64,000 nt of DNA from an uncultured Pelagibacteraceae bacterium (GTDB taxonomy: Bacteria; Pseudomonadota; Alphaproteobacteria; Pelagibacterales; Pelagibacteraceae): contig CACGUZ010000001.1 in assembly GCA_902576375.1 (NCBI GenBank), positions 186,001-250,000 on the forward strand, in the 5' to 3' direction. Below the pieces are notes generated by a model. The model searched no databases. It saw nothing but the letters and a program-made list of their open reading frames with translations, and was not told the origin of the DNA. The position numbers were made by a program, and so were the translations under genes. Position 1 is the first letter of the stretch. Each line of letters starts with the position of its first letter. Below, in pieces: positions 18,368-26,077 of the stretch.

Positions 18368-18849
18368 TTTGTTTTAAACACCTTTGATAACTTCATTAAA
18401 GATTTCTTAATTTTTTCATTTTTAACATTATTTATCTTTTTTTCATAATCATGATTTGTCACGTTATAAGAGCTTTCATCATTTGTAGAGGGTTTAATTT
18501 TTTCATCATCAAAACTTGTTAGTTTAATTTTTTCAACAACAGAATAACCAAATAAATTATTTAATTTTTCCAAAATATCTTTTCTTGAATATTCCAGTTC
18601 AACTTCATGCCCCCGTTTAACATTGATCAACAAAGTGCTAGCACCTAACTTATTAGAATTTTTAAAAGACTTTGGGTAACAAACTTTAAATAAATTTTCT
18701 CCAACAATATATTTCCAATTATTGATAGTTTCTGAGTACAGGTGCCCTTTCTTATTGATGACTTTTTTGATATTTTTTGGCAAAGTGTCTTTAAAGGATC
18801 TTAAGCCTTGAATGCTATTCCTCTGCTTAGTATATTTTTTGAATTGCAT
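18364..18849 (-). CDS. DciA-like (DUF721) protein
   Basis: DUF721 proteins include DciA, the helicase operator that helps load replicative DnaB in most bacteria lacking DnaC. The visible N-terminal domain (LYSETINNWKYIVGENLFKV and LLINVKRGHEVELEY, about residues 45-105) fits the family. The C-terminal third is charged and low in complexity. The ATG at 18849 abuts the mutY ATG exactly (CATATG); an in-frame TTG at 18861 is a less likely start. The assignment to DUF721 rests on pattern and on its place between mutY and dsbA, where alphaproteobacteria commonly carry this gene. Confidence 0.75.
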   Translation of the reverse strand: MQFKKYTKQRNSIQGLRSFKDTLPKNIKKVINKKGHLYSETINNWKYIVGENLFKVCYPKSFKNSNKLGASTLLINVKRGHEVELEYSRKDILEKLNNLFGYSVVEKIKLTSFDDEKIKPSTNDESSYNVTNHDYEKKINNVKNEKIKKSLMKLSKVFKTK

Positions 18850-19830
18850 ATGAAAGATCAAATAATAACAAAAAAAATTCTCAATTGGTATGATTTAAAT
18901 AAGAGAACATTACCGTGGCGAAAAAATGTTTCACAATCAAAAAAACATTATTATACACTGGTAAGTGAATTCATGTTACAGCAAACACAAGTTGTGACTG
19001 TAATTCCTTATTTTAATAGATTTATAAATAAAATTCCAAATCTTAAAAAACTTTCAAAAATCCAAGATAGAGAATTGATAAAGCTTTGGGAGGGTCTTGG
19101 ATATTATTCAAGAGTAAGAAATCTAAAAAAAACTGCTAAAATCATAATTAGTAAATATCATGGAGAAATTCCAAATAATTATGAGGATTTAATATCTTTA
19201 CCTGGTATCGGCAATTACACTGCTAAAGCAATTTTAGCTATTGCCTTTAATAAATCCTATATTCCTTTAGATGGAAACATTGAAAGAGTTATAAAAAGAT
19301 TTCTTTATTTAAGAAAAAATAAGGAAATACAAAAAGACAATCTAATAGAAAAAAAATCTATTTTTGGAATTTCATCAAGAGCAAGTGATTATGCTCAAGC
19401 TTTAATGGAATTAGGAGCAATGATATGCAAACCAAAAAATCCTGAATGTAGCGAGTGTCCTATCTCAAAAAATTGCAAATCTTATAAGAAGAAAAATTTT
19501 GATTTAGCTAAAATTACAAAAAAGAATAAAGAAAAATATTTTATTCTTAAAGTTTATAAAAAAAATCAAAAATACTTGTTGGTAAAAAATACAAAATTTA
19601 ACTTTCTAAAAAATTTATCAATTTTTCCGATGGAAGAGCTTTCTAACCCAAAAAATTTTAATGAAAATCTTAATTTTAAAATGTCAAATATGAATATGAA
19701 CATAAAAATTGAATATCTTAAAAATGCAAAAAGATTTCCCTCATCTTATTGGTTTGATAAAAGAAAATTAGATAATTATATGCTTCCAACATTTACTAAG
19801 AAAGTTGTTAAATATTTAGAAGAAAAATAA
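18850..19830 (+). CDS. mutY: A/G-specific adenine DNA glycosylase
   Basis: Removes adenine mispaired with 8-oxoguanine. The catalytic Glu40 lies in SEFMLQQTQV, the helix-hairpin-helix in LPGIGNYTAKAIL (about residues 117-129), and the catalytic Asp in IPLDGNIERV. The 4Fe-4S ligands fit Cys-x6-Cys-x2-Cys-x5-Cys in CKPKNPECSECPISKNC. A NUDIX-like C-terminal domain follows, giving 326 residues. I start at the ATG at 18850, which begins right before the first family block; an earlier in-frame ATG at 18808 would run into the divergent gene. No leader separates it from the DciA-like gene. Confidence 0.94.
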   Translation: MKDQIITKKILNWYDLNKRTLPWRKNVSQSKKHYYTLVSEFMLQQTQVVTVIPYFNRFINKIPNLKKLSKIQDRELIKLWEGLGYYSRVRNLKKTAKIIISKYHGEIPNNYEDLISLPGIGNYTAKAILAIAFNKSYIPLDGNIERVIKRFLYLRKNKEIQKDNLIEKKSIFGISSRASDYAQALMELGAMICKPKNPECSECPISKNCKSYKKKNFDLAKITKKNKEKYFILKVYKKNQKYLLVKNTKFNFLKNLSIFPMEELSNPKNFNENLNFKMSNMNMNIKIEYLKNAKRFPSSYWFDKRKLDNYMLPTFTKKVVKYLEEK

Positions 19831-20975
19831 TGAAAAAAGTAGCTGTAATTGGTGCTGGTATTTCAGGGCTATTCATTGCGAATTTATTTAAGAGAAATGA
19901 AAAGTATCAAGTAACTATCTTTGAGAGAAATAGCTTAATCGATTTGAAAGAAGGTTATGGAATTCAATTATCTGTCAATAGTATCAAACTTTTAAATAAA
20001 ATTCAGTTCAATACGTTAAAAAATAATGAGAAATTTAATCCAGACAAAATCAATTTTTACTCAGTTAAAAATTCTAATAAAATATGCGAGTTAAATATAT
20101 CAGATTTTAATACTGAAAATTGTAAATATACTACTCTTAAAAGATCATCACTTATTGATTTTTTAAAAAAGGATTTAGAAAAAGAAATAAAATTTAACCA
20201 TACTATTTCAAAGATAGAACAACAAGATCAAATTGTTACAATCGCTTTTGAAAATAATGAAGTTTATGAATTTGACTATTTAATTATTTCAGATGGTGTC
20301 TTTTCAAAGAGTAAAAATCTGTTATCAAAAAATCAAATTGAACCAAAATTTGATGATACGTTAGCCATAAGAGGAATAATACCAAGTTCATCAAACATAG
20401 CTGATAAAAAAAACATCTCATTGTTTTTAGGTTCAAATTTTCACTATGTTATTTATCCAGTATCCCCTGATGGAGATTTAAACTTTATAGCTGTAATGAA
20501 ATATAAACTTTCAGAGGATGAGCAAAAAGATTTTTCGATATTTAAAGATCATAATTTTGTTAAAAAGATTTTAGAAAAAGTTCCGCAATTAAATAAGGAA
20601 TTTTTTGATGGTATTAATGATTTAAAGATATACCCGGTATTTGTGAGTCATGATTTTTTTGATTTTAATAATAATAATATTCATCTAATAGGAGATGCTT
20701 TTTTTGCTTTTTCACCATCATTTGCTCAAGGTGCATCACAATCTATAGAAGGGGCGTATGAATTATTTGAGAATATAGAGAATAATACTAAGAGTAATTT
20801 TTTTAGAAATAGAGTTGATAAAATAAAGATGGTAAATAATCGCTCAAAATTTAATCAATTTGCTTTTCATTTATCCAATCCTTTAACTACATTTTTAAGA
20901 AATATTTTTTTGAAAAGATTAGTAAAAAACAAAAAGTTTTTAGAGGGCTACCTTGGGAAAATATATAAAAATTAA
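19830..20975 (+). CDS. FAD-dependent monooxygenase (UbiH/PHBH-like), substrate unknown
   Basis: A class A flavoprotein hydroxylase by fold. The N-terminal FAD motif is VIGAGISGLFIANLF (residues about 5-19), a DG motif appears as ISDGVFSKSK (about 153-162), and the second FAD motif is LIGDAFFAFSPSFAQGASQS (about 287-306). At 381 residues it matches UbiH/UbiF-size enzymes and salicylate hydroxylase-like enzymes. It overlaps mutY by one base (TAATG) and shares a TTAA stop with convergent ccrM. A ubiquinone role is possible, but nothing in the neighbourhood proves it. Confidence 0.75.
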   Translation: MKKVAVIGAGISGLFIANLFKRNEKYQVTIFERNSLIDLKEGYGIQLSVNSIKLLNKIQFNTLKNNEKFNPDKINFYSVKNSNKICELNISDFNTENCKYTTLKRSSLIDFLKKDLEKEIKFNHTISKIEQQDQIVTIAFENNEVYEFDYLIISDGVFSKSKNLLSKNQIEPKFDDTLAIRGIIPSSSNIADKKNISLFLGSNFHYVIYPVSPDGDLNFIAVMKYKLSEDEQKDFSIFKDHNFVKKILEKVPQLNKEFFDGINDLKIYPVFVSHDFFDFNNNNIHLIGDAFFAFSPSFAQGASQSIEGAYELFENIENNTKSNFFRNRVDKIKMVNNRSKFNQFAFHLSNPLTTFLRNIFLKRLVKNKKFLEGYLGKIYKN

Positions 20976-22042
20976 CTACCAGAAATCAATCTTTGTCTTA
21001 GATGATCGATAGGAACTGCGTTTCCATTCAAGTTATAATGCCAATAGGTCCATCCATTACAGCTTTCAGCACCTAAGATTGTAGCTGCTACTTTATGGAT
21101 TGAGCCTTCAGTTTGAGCATGTTTGATACTGCCATCAGCCATAATTTTTGCACTGATTTTCTTTTTATTATCAAAAATAGTGGTGCCTGGTTTAATTATT
21201 CCTAATTCAACCAATGATCCAAAAGGTATCCTCGGCTTAGATCTACCATTTTGCAAAGTATCTAAATAATGATCTTCTATAGGTTTTGCTTTTTTTAATC
21301 TTTGTTCAGCAGCTTTAAAATAGGTTTTTTCTTTTTCAATTCCATAGTAATTTCTACCCAATTTTTTTGCAACTGTTGCTGTTGTTCCTGATCCTAAAAA
21401 AAGGTCTAAAACTAAATCATTTTTATTAGATGTTGCTAATAAAATTCTGTGAAGTAGAGCCTCAGGTTTTTGAGTAGAATGGACTTTTTTACCATTCTTT
21501 TTTAGTCTTTCAGAACCATTACAAATTGGTAATTCCCAGTTAGATCTCATTTGAAGATCGTCATTTAAACATTTTAAGGATTGATAATTAAAAGTGTATT
21601 TTGATTTTTCAGACTTAGATGCCCAAATTAAAGTTTCGTGAGCGTTTGTAAAGCGCGTTCCTCTAAAATTTGGCATAGGGTTTTTTTTATTCCAAATGAC
21701 GTCATTTAAAATCCAAAAACCTAAATTTTGAATAGCTGTTCCAACTCTAAAAATGTTATGGTAACTACCAATTACCCAGATTGCTCCGTTTTTTTTTAAA
21801 ATTCTTTTACACTCAGTTAACCATGTATAGGTAAAGTCATCATACTTTTTAAAATTTTCAAATTGATCCCATTTATCATTTACTGCACTTACTTTAGATC
21901 TATCTGGTCTTGTTAATTCACTTTTTAATTGTAGGTTGTAAGGAGGGTCAGCAAAAATTAAATCAAAAGTCTCATCAGGAATTTTTTTTAGTTCCTTGAG
22001 GCTATCTCCGTTAATTAATTTATTTTTAAAATCTGAATTCAT
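20972..22042 (-). CDS. ccrM: CcrM-type adenine-N6 DNA methyltransferase (GANTC expected)
   Basis: Beta-class adenine methyltransferase. The catalytic DPPY is at residues 32-35, and the SAM motif LDLFLGSGTT comes later (about 218-227), as in CcrM and HinfI-type enzymes. The C-terminal extension (about residues 275-356, containing LVELGIIKPGTTIF, ILGAESCNGWTYWHY and RQRLI) is the additional domain found in alphaproteobacterial CcrM. No restriction endonuclease is adjacent, so a regulatory, cell-cycle role is expected. The gene is next to rnhB, a common alphaproteobacterial pairing. Three GANTC sites lie just upstream. Confidence 0.93.
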   Translation of the reverse strand: MNSDFKNKLINGDSLKELKKIPDETFDLIFADPPYNLQLKSELTRPDRSKVSAVNDKWDQFENFKKYDDFTYTWLTECKRILKKNGAIWVIGSYHNIFRVGTAIQNLGFWILNDVIWNKKNPMPNFRGTRFTNAHETLIWASKSEKSKYTFNYQSLKCLNDDLQMRSNWELPICNGSERLKKNGKKVHSTQKPEALLHRILLATSNKNDLVLDLFLGSGTTATVAKKLGRNYYGIEKEKTYFKAAEQRLKKAKPIEDHYLDTLQNGRSKPRIPFGSLVELGIIKPGTTIFDNKKKISAKIMADGSIKHAQTEGSIHKVAATILGAESCNGWTYWHYNLNGNAVPIDHLRQRLISGS

Positions 22043-22058
22043 TTTGAAAAATTAATTA

Positions 22059-22107
22059 GACTCCAAAAAGATTCTTCGGTCAACCTATGATTGAATTATT
22101 TAGACTC
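22059..22107. promoter_or_regulatory. Cluster of three GANTC sites upstream of ccrM
   Basis: GACTC at 22059-22063, GATTC at 22070-22074 and GACTC at 22103-22107 all fall in the 118-base gap between ccrM and rnhB. GANTC is the known CcrM target in alphaproteobacteria, so methylation state could feed back on ccrM transcription. The sites are seen directly; the regulatory role is inferred. Confidence 0.6.
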
Positions 22108-22160
22108 GTTTTGTATGACTTATCATGGCGATAACTACATATTGTGTTTTTACGTGAAAA

Positions 22161-22721
22161 CTATTTTAATCTATTTATTGGAGAAAAGTTTTTCCTGTGA
22201 TGCTTTGTAATTCCTAAAACTTTTATGGCTTTTAAATGTTGACTAGTACCATATCCAAAATTTTTTTGCCAACTATAGCCTTTAAACTTTTTACTTAAAT
22301 TTGAGATCATTTTATCACGTGTAACTTTTGCAATAATTGATGCTGCCGAAATAGATGGAATTTTTTGGTCACCTTTAATAATAGATTTAAGTTTGTAATT
22401 TTTTAATTCAGGCAATTTATTTCCATCAATTAAAATGTGTGAAGGTTTTTTCTTAAGTTTTTTGATTGCTCTTTTCATTGCTAATAAACTGGCATTTAAA
22501 ATATTTAATTGTTCAATTTCCTTCAATGATGCCTTTCCAATTGCCCAAATTGAATTTTTTTTAATATAGCTAAATAAGACTTTGCGTTTAGAGCTCGATA
22601 TACTTTTTGAGTCTTTTAGTAATTTCGTATTTATAGATTTTCTTAAAATAACTGCAGCAGCATAGACTGGTCCAACCAAACTTCCTCGACCGACTTCATC
22701 TACACCAGCAATTATTTTCAT
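22161..22721 (-). CDS. rnhB: Ribonuclease HII
   Basis: Removes ribonucleotides from DNA and RNA primers. The N-terminal IAGVDEVGRGSLVGPV block carries the first catalytic Asp-Glu pair, and the later ILIDGNK and SAASIIAKVTRD blocks carry the other acids. I start it at the ATG at 22721 (186 residues), right before the first family block and sharing one base with the preceding UDG stop (TAATG). An in-frame ATG at 22778 would add 19 basic residues inside the UDG gene and is less likely. Confidence 0.95.
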   Translation of the reverse strand: MKIIAGVDEVGRGSLVGPVYAAAVILRKSINTKLLKDSKSISSSKRKVLFSYIKKNSIWAIGKASLKEIEQLNILNASLLAMKRAIKKLKKKPSHILIDGNKLPELKNYKLKSIIKGDQKIPSISAASIIAKVTRDKMISNLSKKFKGYSWQKNFGYGTSQHLKAIKVLGITKHHRKNFSPINRLK

Positions 22722-23440
22722 TAAATTATAATATTTAAATCTTCTACTTTTTTTCTTATTTTTTTTAGGTCCTCCCATGAGAATTTCTTTTTATCTGGAT
22801 ACCTAATTAAATAAGATGGATTAAAAGTGATAATTATGGGAATTGTTTTGTTTCCAATTATGATTTCTTTCCAATTTCCTCTTTCATTTGAAATTTGATT
22901 ACTAAGACCCGTTACTGCTTCCATTGCAGTGGTACCCATCAATATCAAAATTTTAGGATCTATGATTGAAATATGTTCTTTTAGAAAAATTGAATATCGC
23001 TTTATCTCTTGAGTAGTTGGCTTTCTATCATTAGGGGGTCTAAAATTTATTGAGTAAGTAGAGTACACTTTCTCTCTTTTAATTTGAATTGCTAAAAGCA
23101 TCTTGTTTAAAAGTACGCCAACATCTCCACAAAATGTTTTAGCTTCCAAGTCCTCTTTTTCATCAGGAGCTTCTCCAATTAACATTATAGGACTATTTAT
23201 GTCACCATCTCCCATAACTAGATTTTTAGAATTATTTCTTAAATTACAATCTTCAATTGAATTGATTTTTTTCTTTAGTCTTAATATTCTTTCTTTTTTC
23301 CCTGTTTTATTTTGAACGCTATTTTCCTTCACAATTTTAAGTCTATTTATTGGCTTATTACTAAATTCAAATTTTGGCTCTACTTTATCTAAAAATCTTT
23401 GATCATATTTGGCATTTTGATTTAACATCCTTTTAGTCAT
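22721..23440 (-). CDS. Uracil-DNA glycosylase of family 4/5 type, Fe-S cysteines largely missing
   Basis: Excises uracil from DNA. Family blocks are clear: MLIGEAPDEKED (about residues 87-96), NFRPPNDRKP (132-141), ILILMGTTAMEAV (165-177) and TFNPSYLIRYP (205-215). In family 4 enzymes four cysteines bind a 4Fe-4S cluster. Here the whole protein holds only two, Cys65 and Cys104, and the usual Cys before RPP is Phe133 while the one after the next helix is Tyr149. The N-terminal 60 residues are a basic extension. ATG at 23440 is preferred over an in-frame TTG at 23449. It is followed directly by rnhB. Confidence 0.88.
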   Translation of the reverse strand: MTKRMLNQNAKYDQRFLDKVEPKFEFSNKPINRLKIVKENSVQNKTGKKERILRLKKKINSIEDCNLRNNSKNLVMGDGDINSPIMLIGEAPDEKEDLEAKTFCGDVGVLLNKMLLAIQIKREKVYSTYSINFRPPNDRKPTTQEIKRYSIFLKEHISIIDPKILILMGTTAMEAVTGLSNQISNERGNWKEIIIGNKTIPIIITFNPSYLIRYPDKKKFSWEDLKKIRKKVEDLNIII

Positions 23441-23451
23441 AAAGTGCAATT

Positions 23452-25122
23452 ATGTTTGTCAAAAATTTAAAATTTTTGTTGATATTATTTTTACTTTATC
23501 AAAATCCCTTCCATTCTAAAAGTGCTAGTTTTGATGATTTTGACTCCAAAAACTTATCAAAATATTTTTCTGGAATTGTGGCATTTGAAAATAAAAATAA
23601 CTCAAAGGCGTTAAATTTTTTTAATACTTCCAAGATTTTATTAAATAAACATGAGCCTTATTTAAAGAGATATGTTTACTCTTTAGTTTTAGAAAATAAA
23701 GTAAATCAAGCTATAAATATTGTTAAACAAAATAAAAATAAATCAGAATTTTTTGAAAAATACTTATTATTAACAATAGACAGTATAAGACGTGAGGATT
23801 TTTCAAAGGCACTGGATTATATATCTAAGTCTAAAAAAAATATTAAACTCAACCGATTTAATTCAGCAATTTTAGATAATTTGAGAGAATACATTTTTGT
23901 ATTCAAAGAAAAAAAATTGCCCAATGATATAAAAAATTACGGAAATCTATCAATAATTTCAACAACCTTTCAAAGGTGTTATTTAGGCGATGCAAAAACC
24001 AAAACTTTTTTCTCTAAGCTGGTTGGTAATGACGATGCAGACTTAACTAGGTACACTTTTTTTTACTTAGCATATTTAATTGAAAATAACCAAATAGAGG
24101 AAGCAAAAAAAATAACTGATAACATTAAATTTATCAATACTTCTTTACTATTGTCTCAAGGAAAAAGTTGGATTGAAAAAGGCGATGAAAGAAAAATTAA
24201 CTCCATTTTTTCATGCAAAAACCATAATGACTTAATAAGTGAATTTTTATTTTTAATATCTAATTTACATTCTGCTCAAGACGATTTTATAAATTCTAAC
24301 TTTTATTCATATTTATCTAATTATTTAAATCCGAAATTTCACTATAATTTATCATTAGTCGCTGAAAATCTGTATTCAAATGAGGAATTTGATCGAGTTA
24401 AAAAAATTTTACAAGAATTTAAAAAAGAAGATGATTTCTATTATTGGTATAGATTAAAAAAAGAAGCTCAAATTATCTCAAAAGAAAGTGGCACAAAAGA
24501 TTCATTAAAATTTATTAAGTCTAATTTTAAAAAAATTGAAAAACCAAATGAAAAAATCTTATTTGATATTGCTAATTTTTATAAAAATGCAAAAGAGTAC
24601 GAACAAGCTATAAAATATTACACAATAGTTCTAGGAATAGTCAGCAATGATTTAGAAATTAAATCAGATTTGTTTTATAGAAGAGGAGCGAGCAATGAAC
24701 GAATAGGAAATTATGAAGAAGCAGATAGAGACATGCTTTCTTCTTTAGAAATTGATCCAGATGATGCATATGTTCTTAATTATTTAGCATACTCTTGGTT
24801 AGAGAGAGATTATAAAATTAAAGAGGCAATGGAAATGTTAGAGAAAGCATACTCTTTAACTGAGAATGATCCATATATAATAGACTCAATTGGTTGGGCT
24901 TATTATTTAACAAAAGACTACGTAAAAGCAGAAACATATTTAAAAAGAGCTGTCGAATTGATGCCAGATGATGCGATAGTAAATGATCACTATGGAGATA
25001 TTCTTTGGATGTTGGGTAGAAAAATTCAAGCAAGGTATTTTTGGAAAAGTGTGTTTAAAATGGAGGATGTAGATAAAGAATTATTACAAAAAATAAATTC
25101 AAAAATAATTAAAGGACTCTAA
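23452..25122 (+). CDS. Exported tetratricopeptide-repeat protein
   Basis: A 556-residue protein with an N-terminal signal peptide (FLLILFLLY core, about residues 8-17, no lipobox Cys) and helical repeats. TPR units are clearest in the last third, for example GNYEEADRDMLSSLEIDPDD, AYSWLERDYKIKEAMEML and GWAYYLTKDYVKAETYLKRA (about residues 420-520). Such exported TPR proteins are common next to ispE in alphaproteobacteria, and their partners are unknown. The first half is less conserved and may form further degenerate repeats. It lies 11 bases from the divergent UDG gene and 1 base before ispE. Confidence 0.8.
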   Translation: MFVKNLKFLLILFLLYQNPFHSKSASFDDFDSKNLSKYFSGIVAFENKNNSKALNFFNTSKILLNKHEPYLKRYVYSLVLENKVNQAINIVKQNKNKSEFFEKYLLLTIDSIRREDFSKALDYISKSKKNIKLNRFNSAILDNLREYIFVFKEKKLPNDIKNYGNLSIISTTFQRCYLGDAKTKTFFSKLVGNDDADLTRYTFFYLAYLIENNQIEEAKKITDNIKFINTSLLLSQGKSWIEKGDERKINSIFSCKNHNDLISEFLFLISNLHSAQDDFINSNFYSYLSNYLNPKFHYNLSLVAENLYSNEEFDRVKKILQEFKKEDDFYYWYRLKKEAQIISKESGTKDSLKFIKSNFKKIEKPNEKILFDIANFYKNAKEYEQAIKYYTIVLGIVSNDLEIKSDLFYRRGASNERIGNYEEADRDMLSSLEIDPDDAYVLNYLAYSWLERDYKIKEAMEMLEKAYSLTENDPYIIDSIGWAYYLTKDYVKAETYLKRAVELMPDDAIVNDHYGDILWMLGRKIQARYFWKSVFKMEDVDKELLQKINSKIIKGL

Positions 25123-25123
25123 G

Positions 25124-25969
25124 ATGGGCTATTCCAGGATAAAGTCATTTGCTAAAATTAATTTAGCTCTTAATGTTACTGGAAAAAACTCAAGTCTACA
25201 CAAGATTGAGAGTATCGTAGGTTTTGTCTCGTTATACGATGTTATTCTCATTAAAGAAATTCAATCTAAAAAACATATTGTTTCATTTAATGGAAAATAT
25301 TCAAAAAATATTCACAAGAAAAATACAATTTCAAAGTTGTTAAATATTCTAGAGAAAAAAAAATTAATTACAGGTCATAAGTTTGAGATAAAAGTTAATA
25401 AACATATTCCATCAAAATCTGGATTAGGAGGTGGATCAATGAATGCTGCAAATATATTAAAATATTTGATTAAGAAAAAGTTTATCAATCCCAACAAAGG
25501 ACAATTAAGTTCAATTTGTAAATTAGTAGGTTCAGATGTAGCTCTGGGTCTTAATTCTACTTTTACAATTCTTAAATCTAATAATCAGATTAAAGAGTTT
25601 AAAAACTGCAAAAAATTTTATGCTCTTATTGTTAAACCTAGTTTTGGGTGTTCGACAAAAGAGATATATTCAAATGTAAAAAAATTCTCAAAACCCAGAT
25701 TTAATAAACCCTCTAAGGAAATGTTTAGCTTTGATAATTTGAAAAAACTCAATAATTCTCTTGAGGCGATTTCTCTATCTAAGTTTCCTAAATTAAAAAA
25801 TATCAAAAATTTTCTTGAAAAATCCTCAAATAAGAGTTTCGTAAGAATGACAGGATCAGGTTCTGCAATTGTCGCATATTTTAAATCTAAAAAACTATGC
25901 GATGATGTTAAAAAAAAATTTATTAGAAAATATAAAAATTGCTGGTGTAAAGTTGCAAAAACTATATAA
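25124..25969 (+). CDS. ispE: 4-diphosphocytidyl-2-C-methyl-D-erythritol kinase
   Basis: MEP-pathway kinase of the GHMP family. The glycine-rich ATP loop is SKSGLGGGSMNAANIL (about residues 95-110), the N-terminal SFAKINLALNV block holds the substrate Lys, and RMTGSGSAIVAYF is the C-terminal GHMP motif. The 281-residue length is normal. It lies one base after the TPR gene. Together with ispH at 7733 it shows the MEP route to isoprenoids in this organism. Confidence 0.95.
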   Translation: MGYSRIKSFAKINLALNVTGKNSSLHKIESIVGFVSLYDVILIKEIQSKKHIVSFNGKYSKNIHKKNTISKLLNILEKKKLITGHKFEIKVNKHIPSKSGLGGGSMNAANILKYLIKKKFINPNKGQLSSICKLVGSDVALGLNSTFTILKSNNQIKEFKNCKKFYALIVKPSFGCSTKEIYSNVKKFSKPRFNKPSKEMFSFDNLKKLNNSLEAISLSKFPKLKNIKNFLEKSSNKSFVRMTGSGSAIVAYFKSKKLCDDVKKKFIRKYKNCWCKVAKTI

Positions 25970-26000
25970 ATTCTTTTTTTTGTGTTATACGAAATTAGAT

Positions 26001-26074
26001 TGGGGCGTAGCCAAGCGGTAAGGCACGGGTTTTTGGTACCTGCATCCTAGGTTCGAATCCTAGCGCCCCAGCCA
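26001..26074 (+). tRNA. tRNA-Gln (UUG anticodon)
   Basis: A full cloverleaf can be drawn: acceptor TGGGGCG/CGCCCCA, D arm GCC/GGC with GG in the loop, anticodon arm CGGGT/ACCTG with loop TTTTGGT (anticodon TTG), and T arm CTAGG/CCTAG with canonical loop TTCGAAT. Discriminator G and an encoded CCA end at 26074. The U1-A72 acceptor pair is usual for tRNA-Gln. The next gene, the CCA-adding enzyme, starts only three bases later. Confidence 0.97.
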
Positions 26075-26077
26075 AAT

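Noticed and set aside
20972-22042. Restriction-modification system
   Set aside because: No endonuclease gene is adjacent, and the C-terminal domain and rnhB neighbour mark it as an orphan CcrM-type enzyme.
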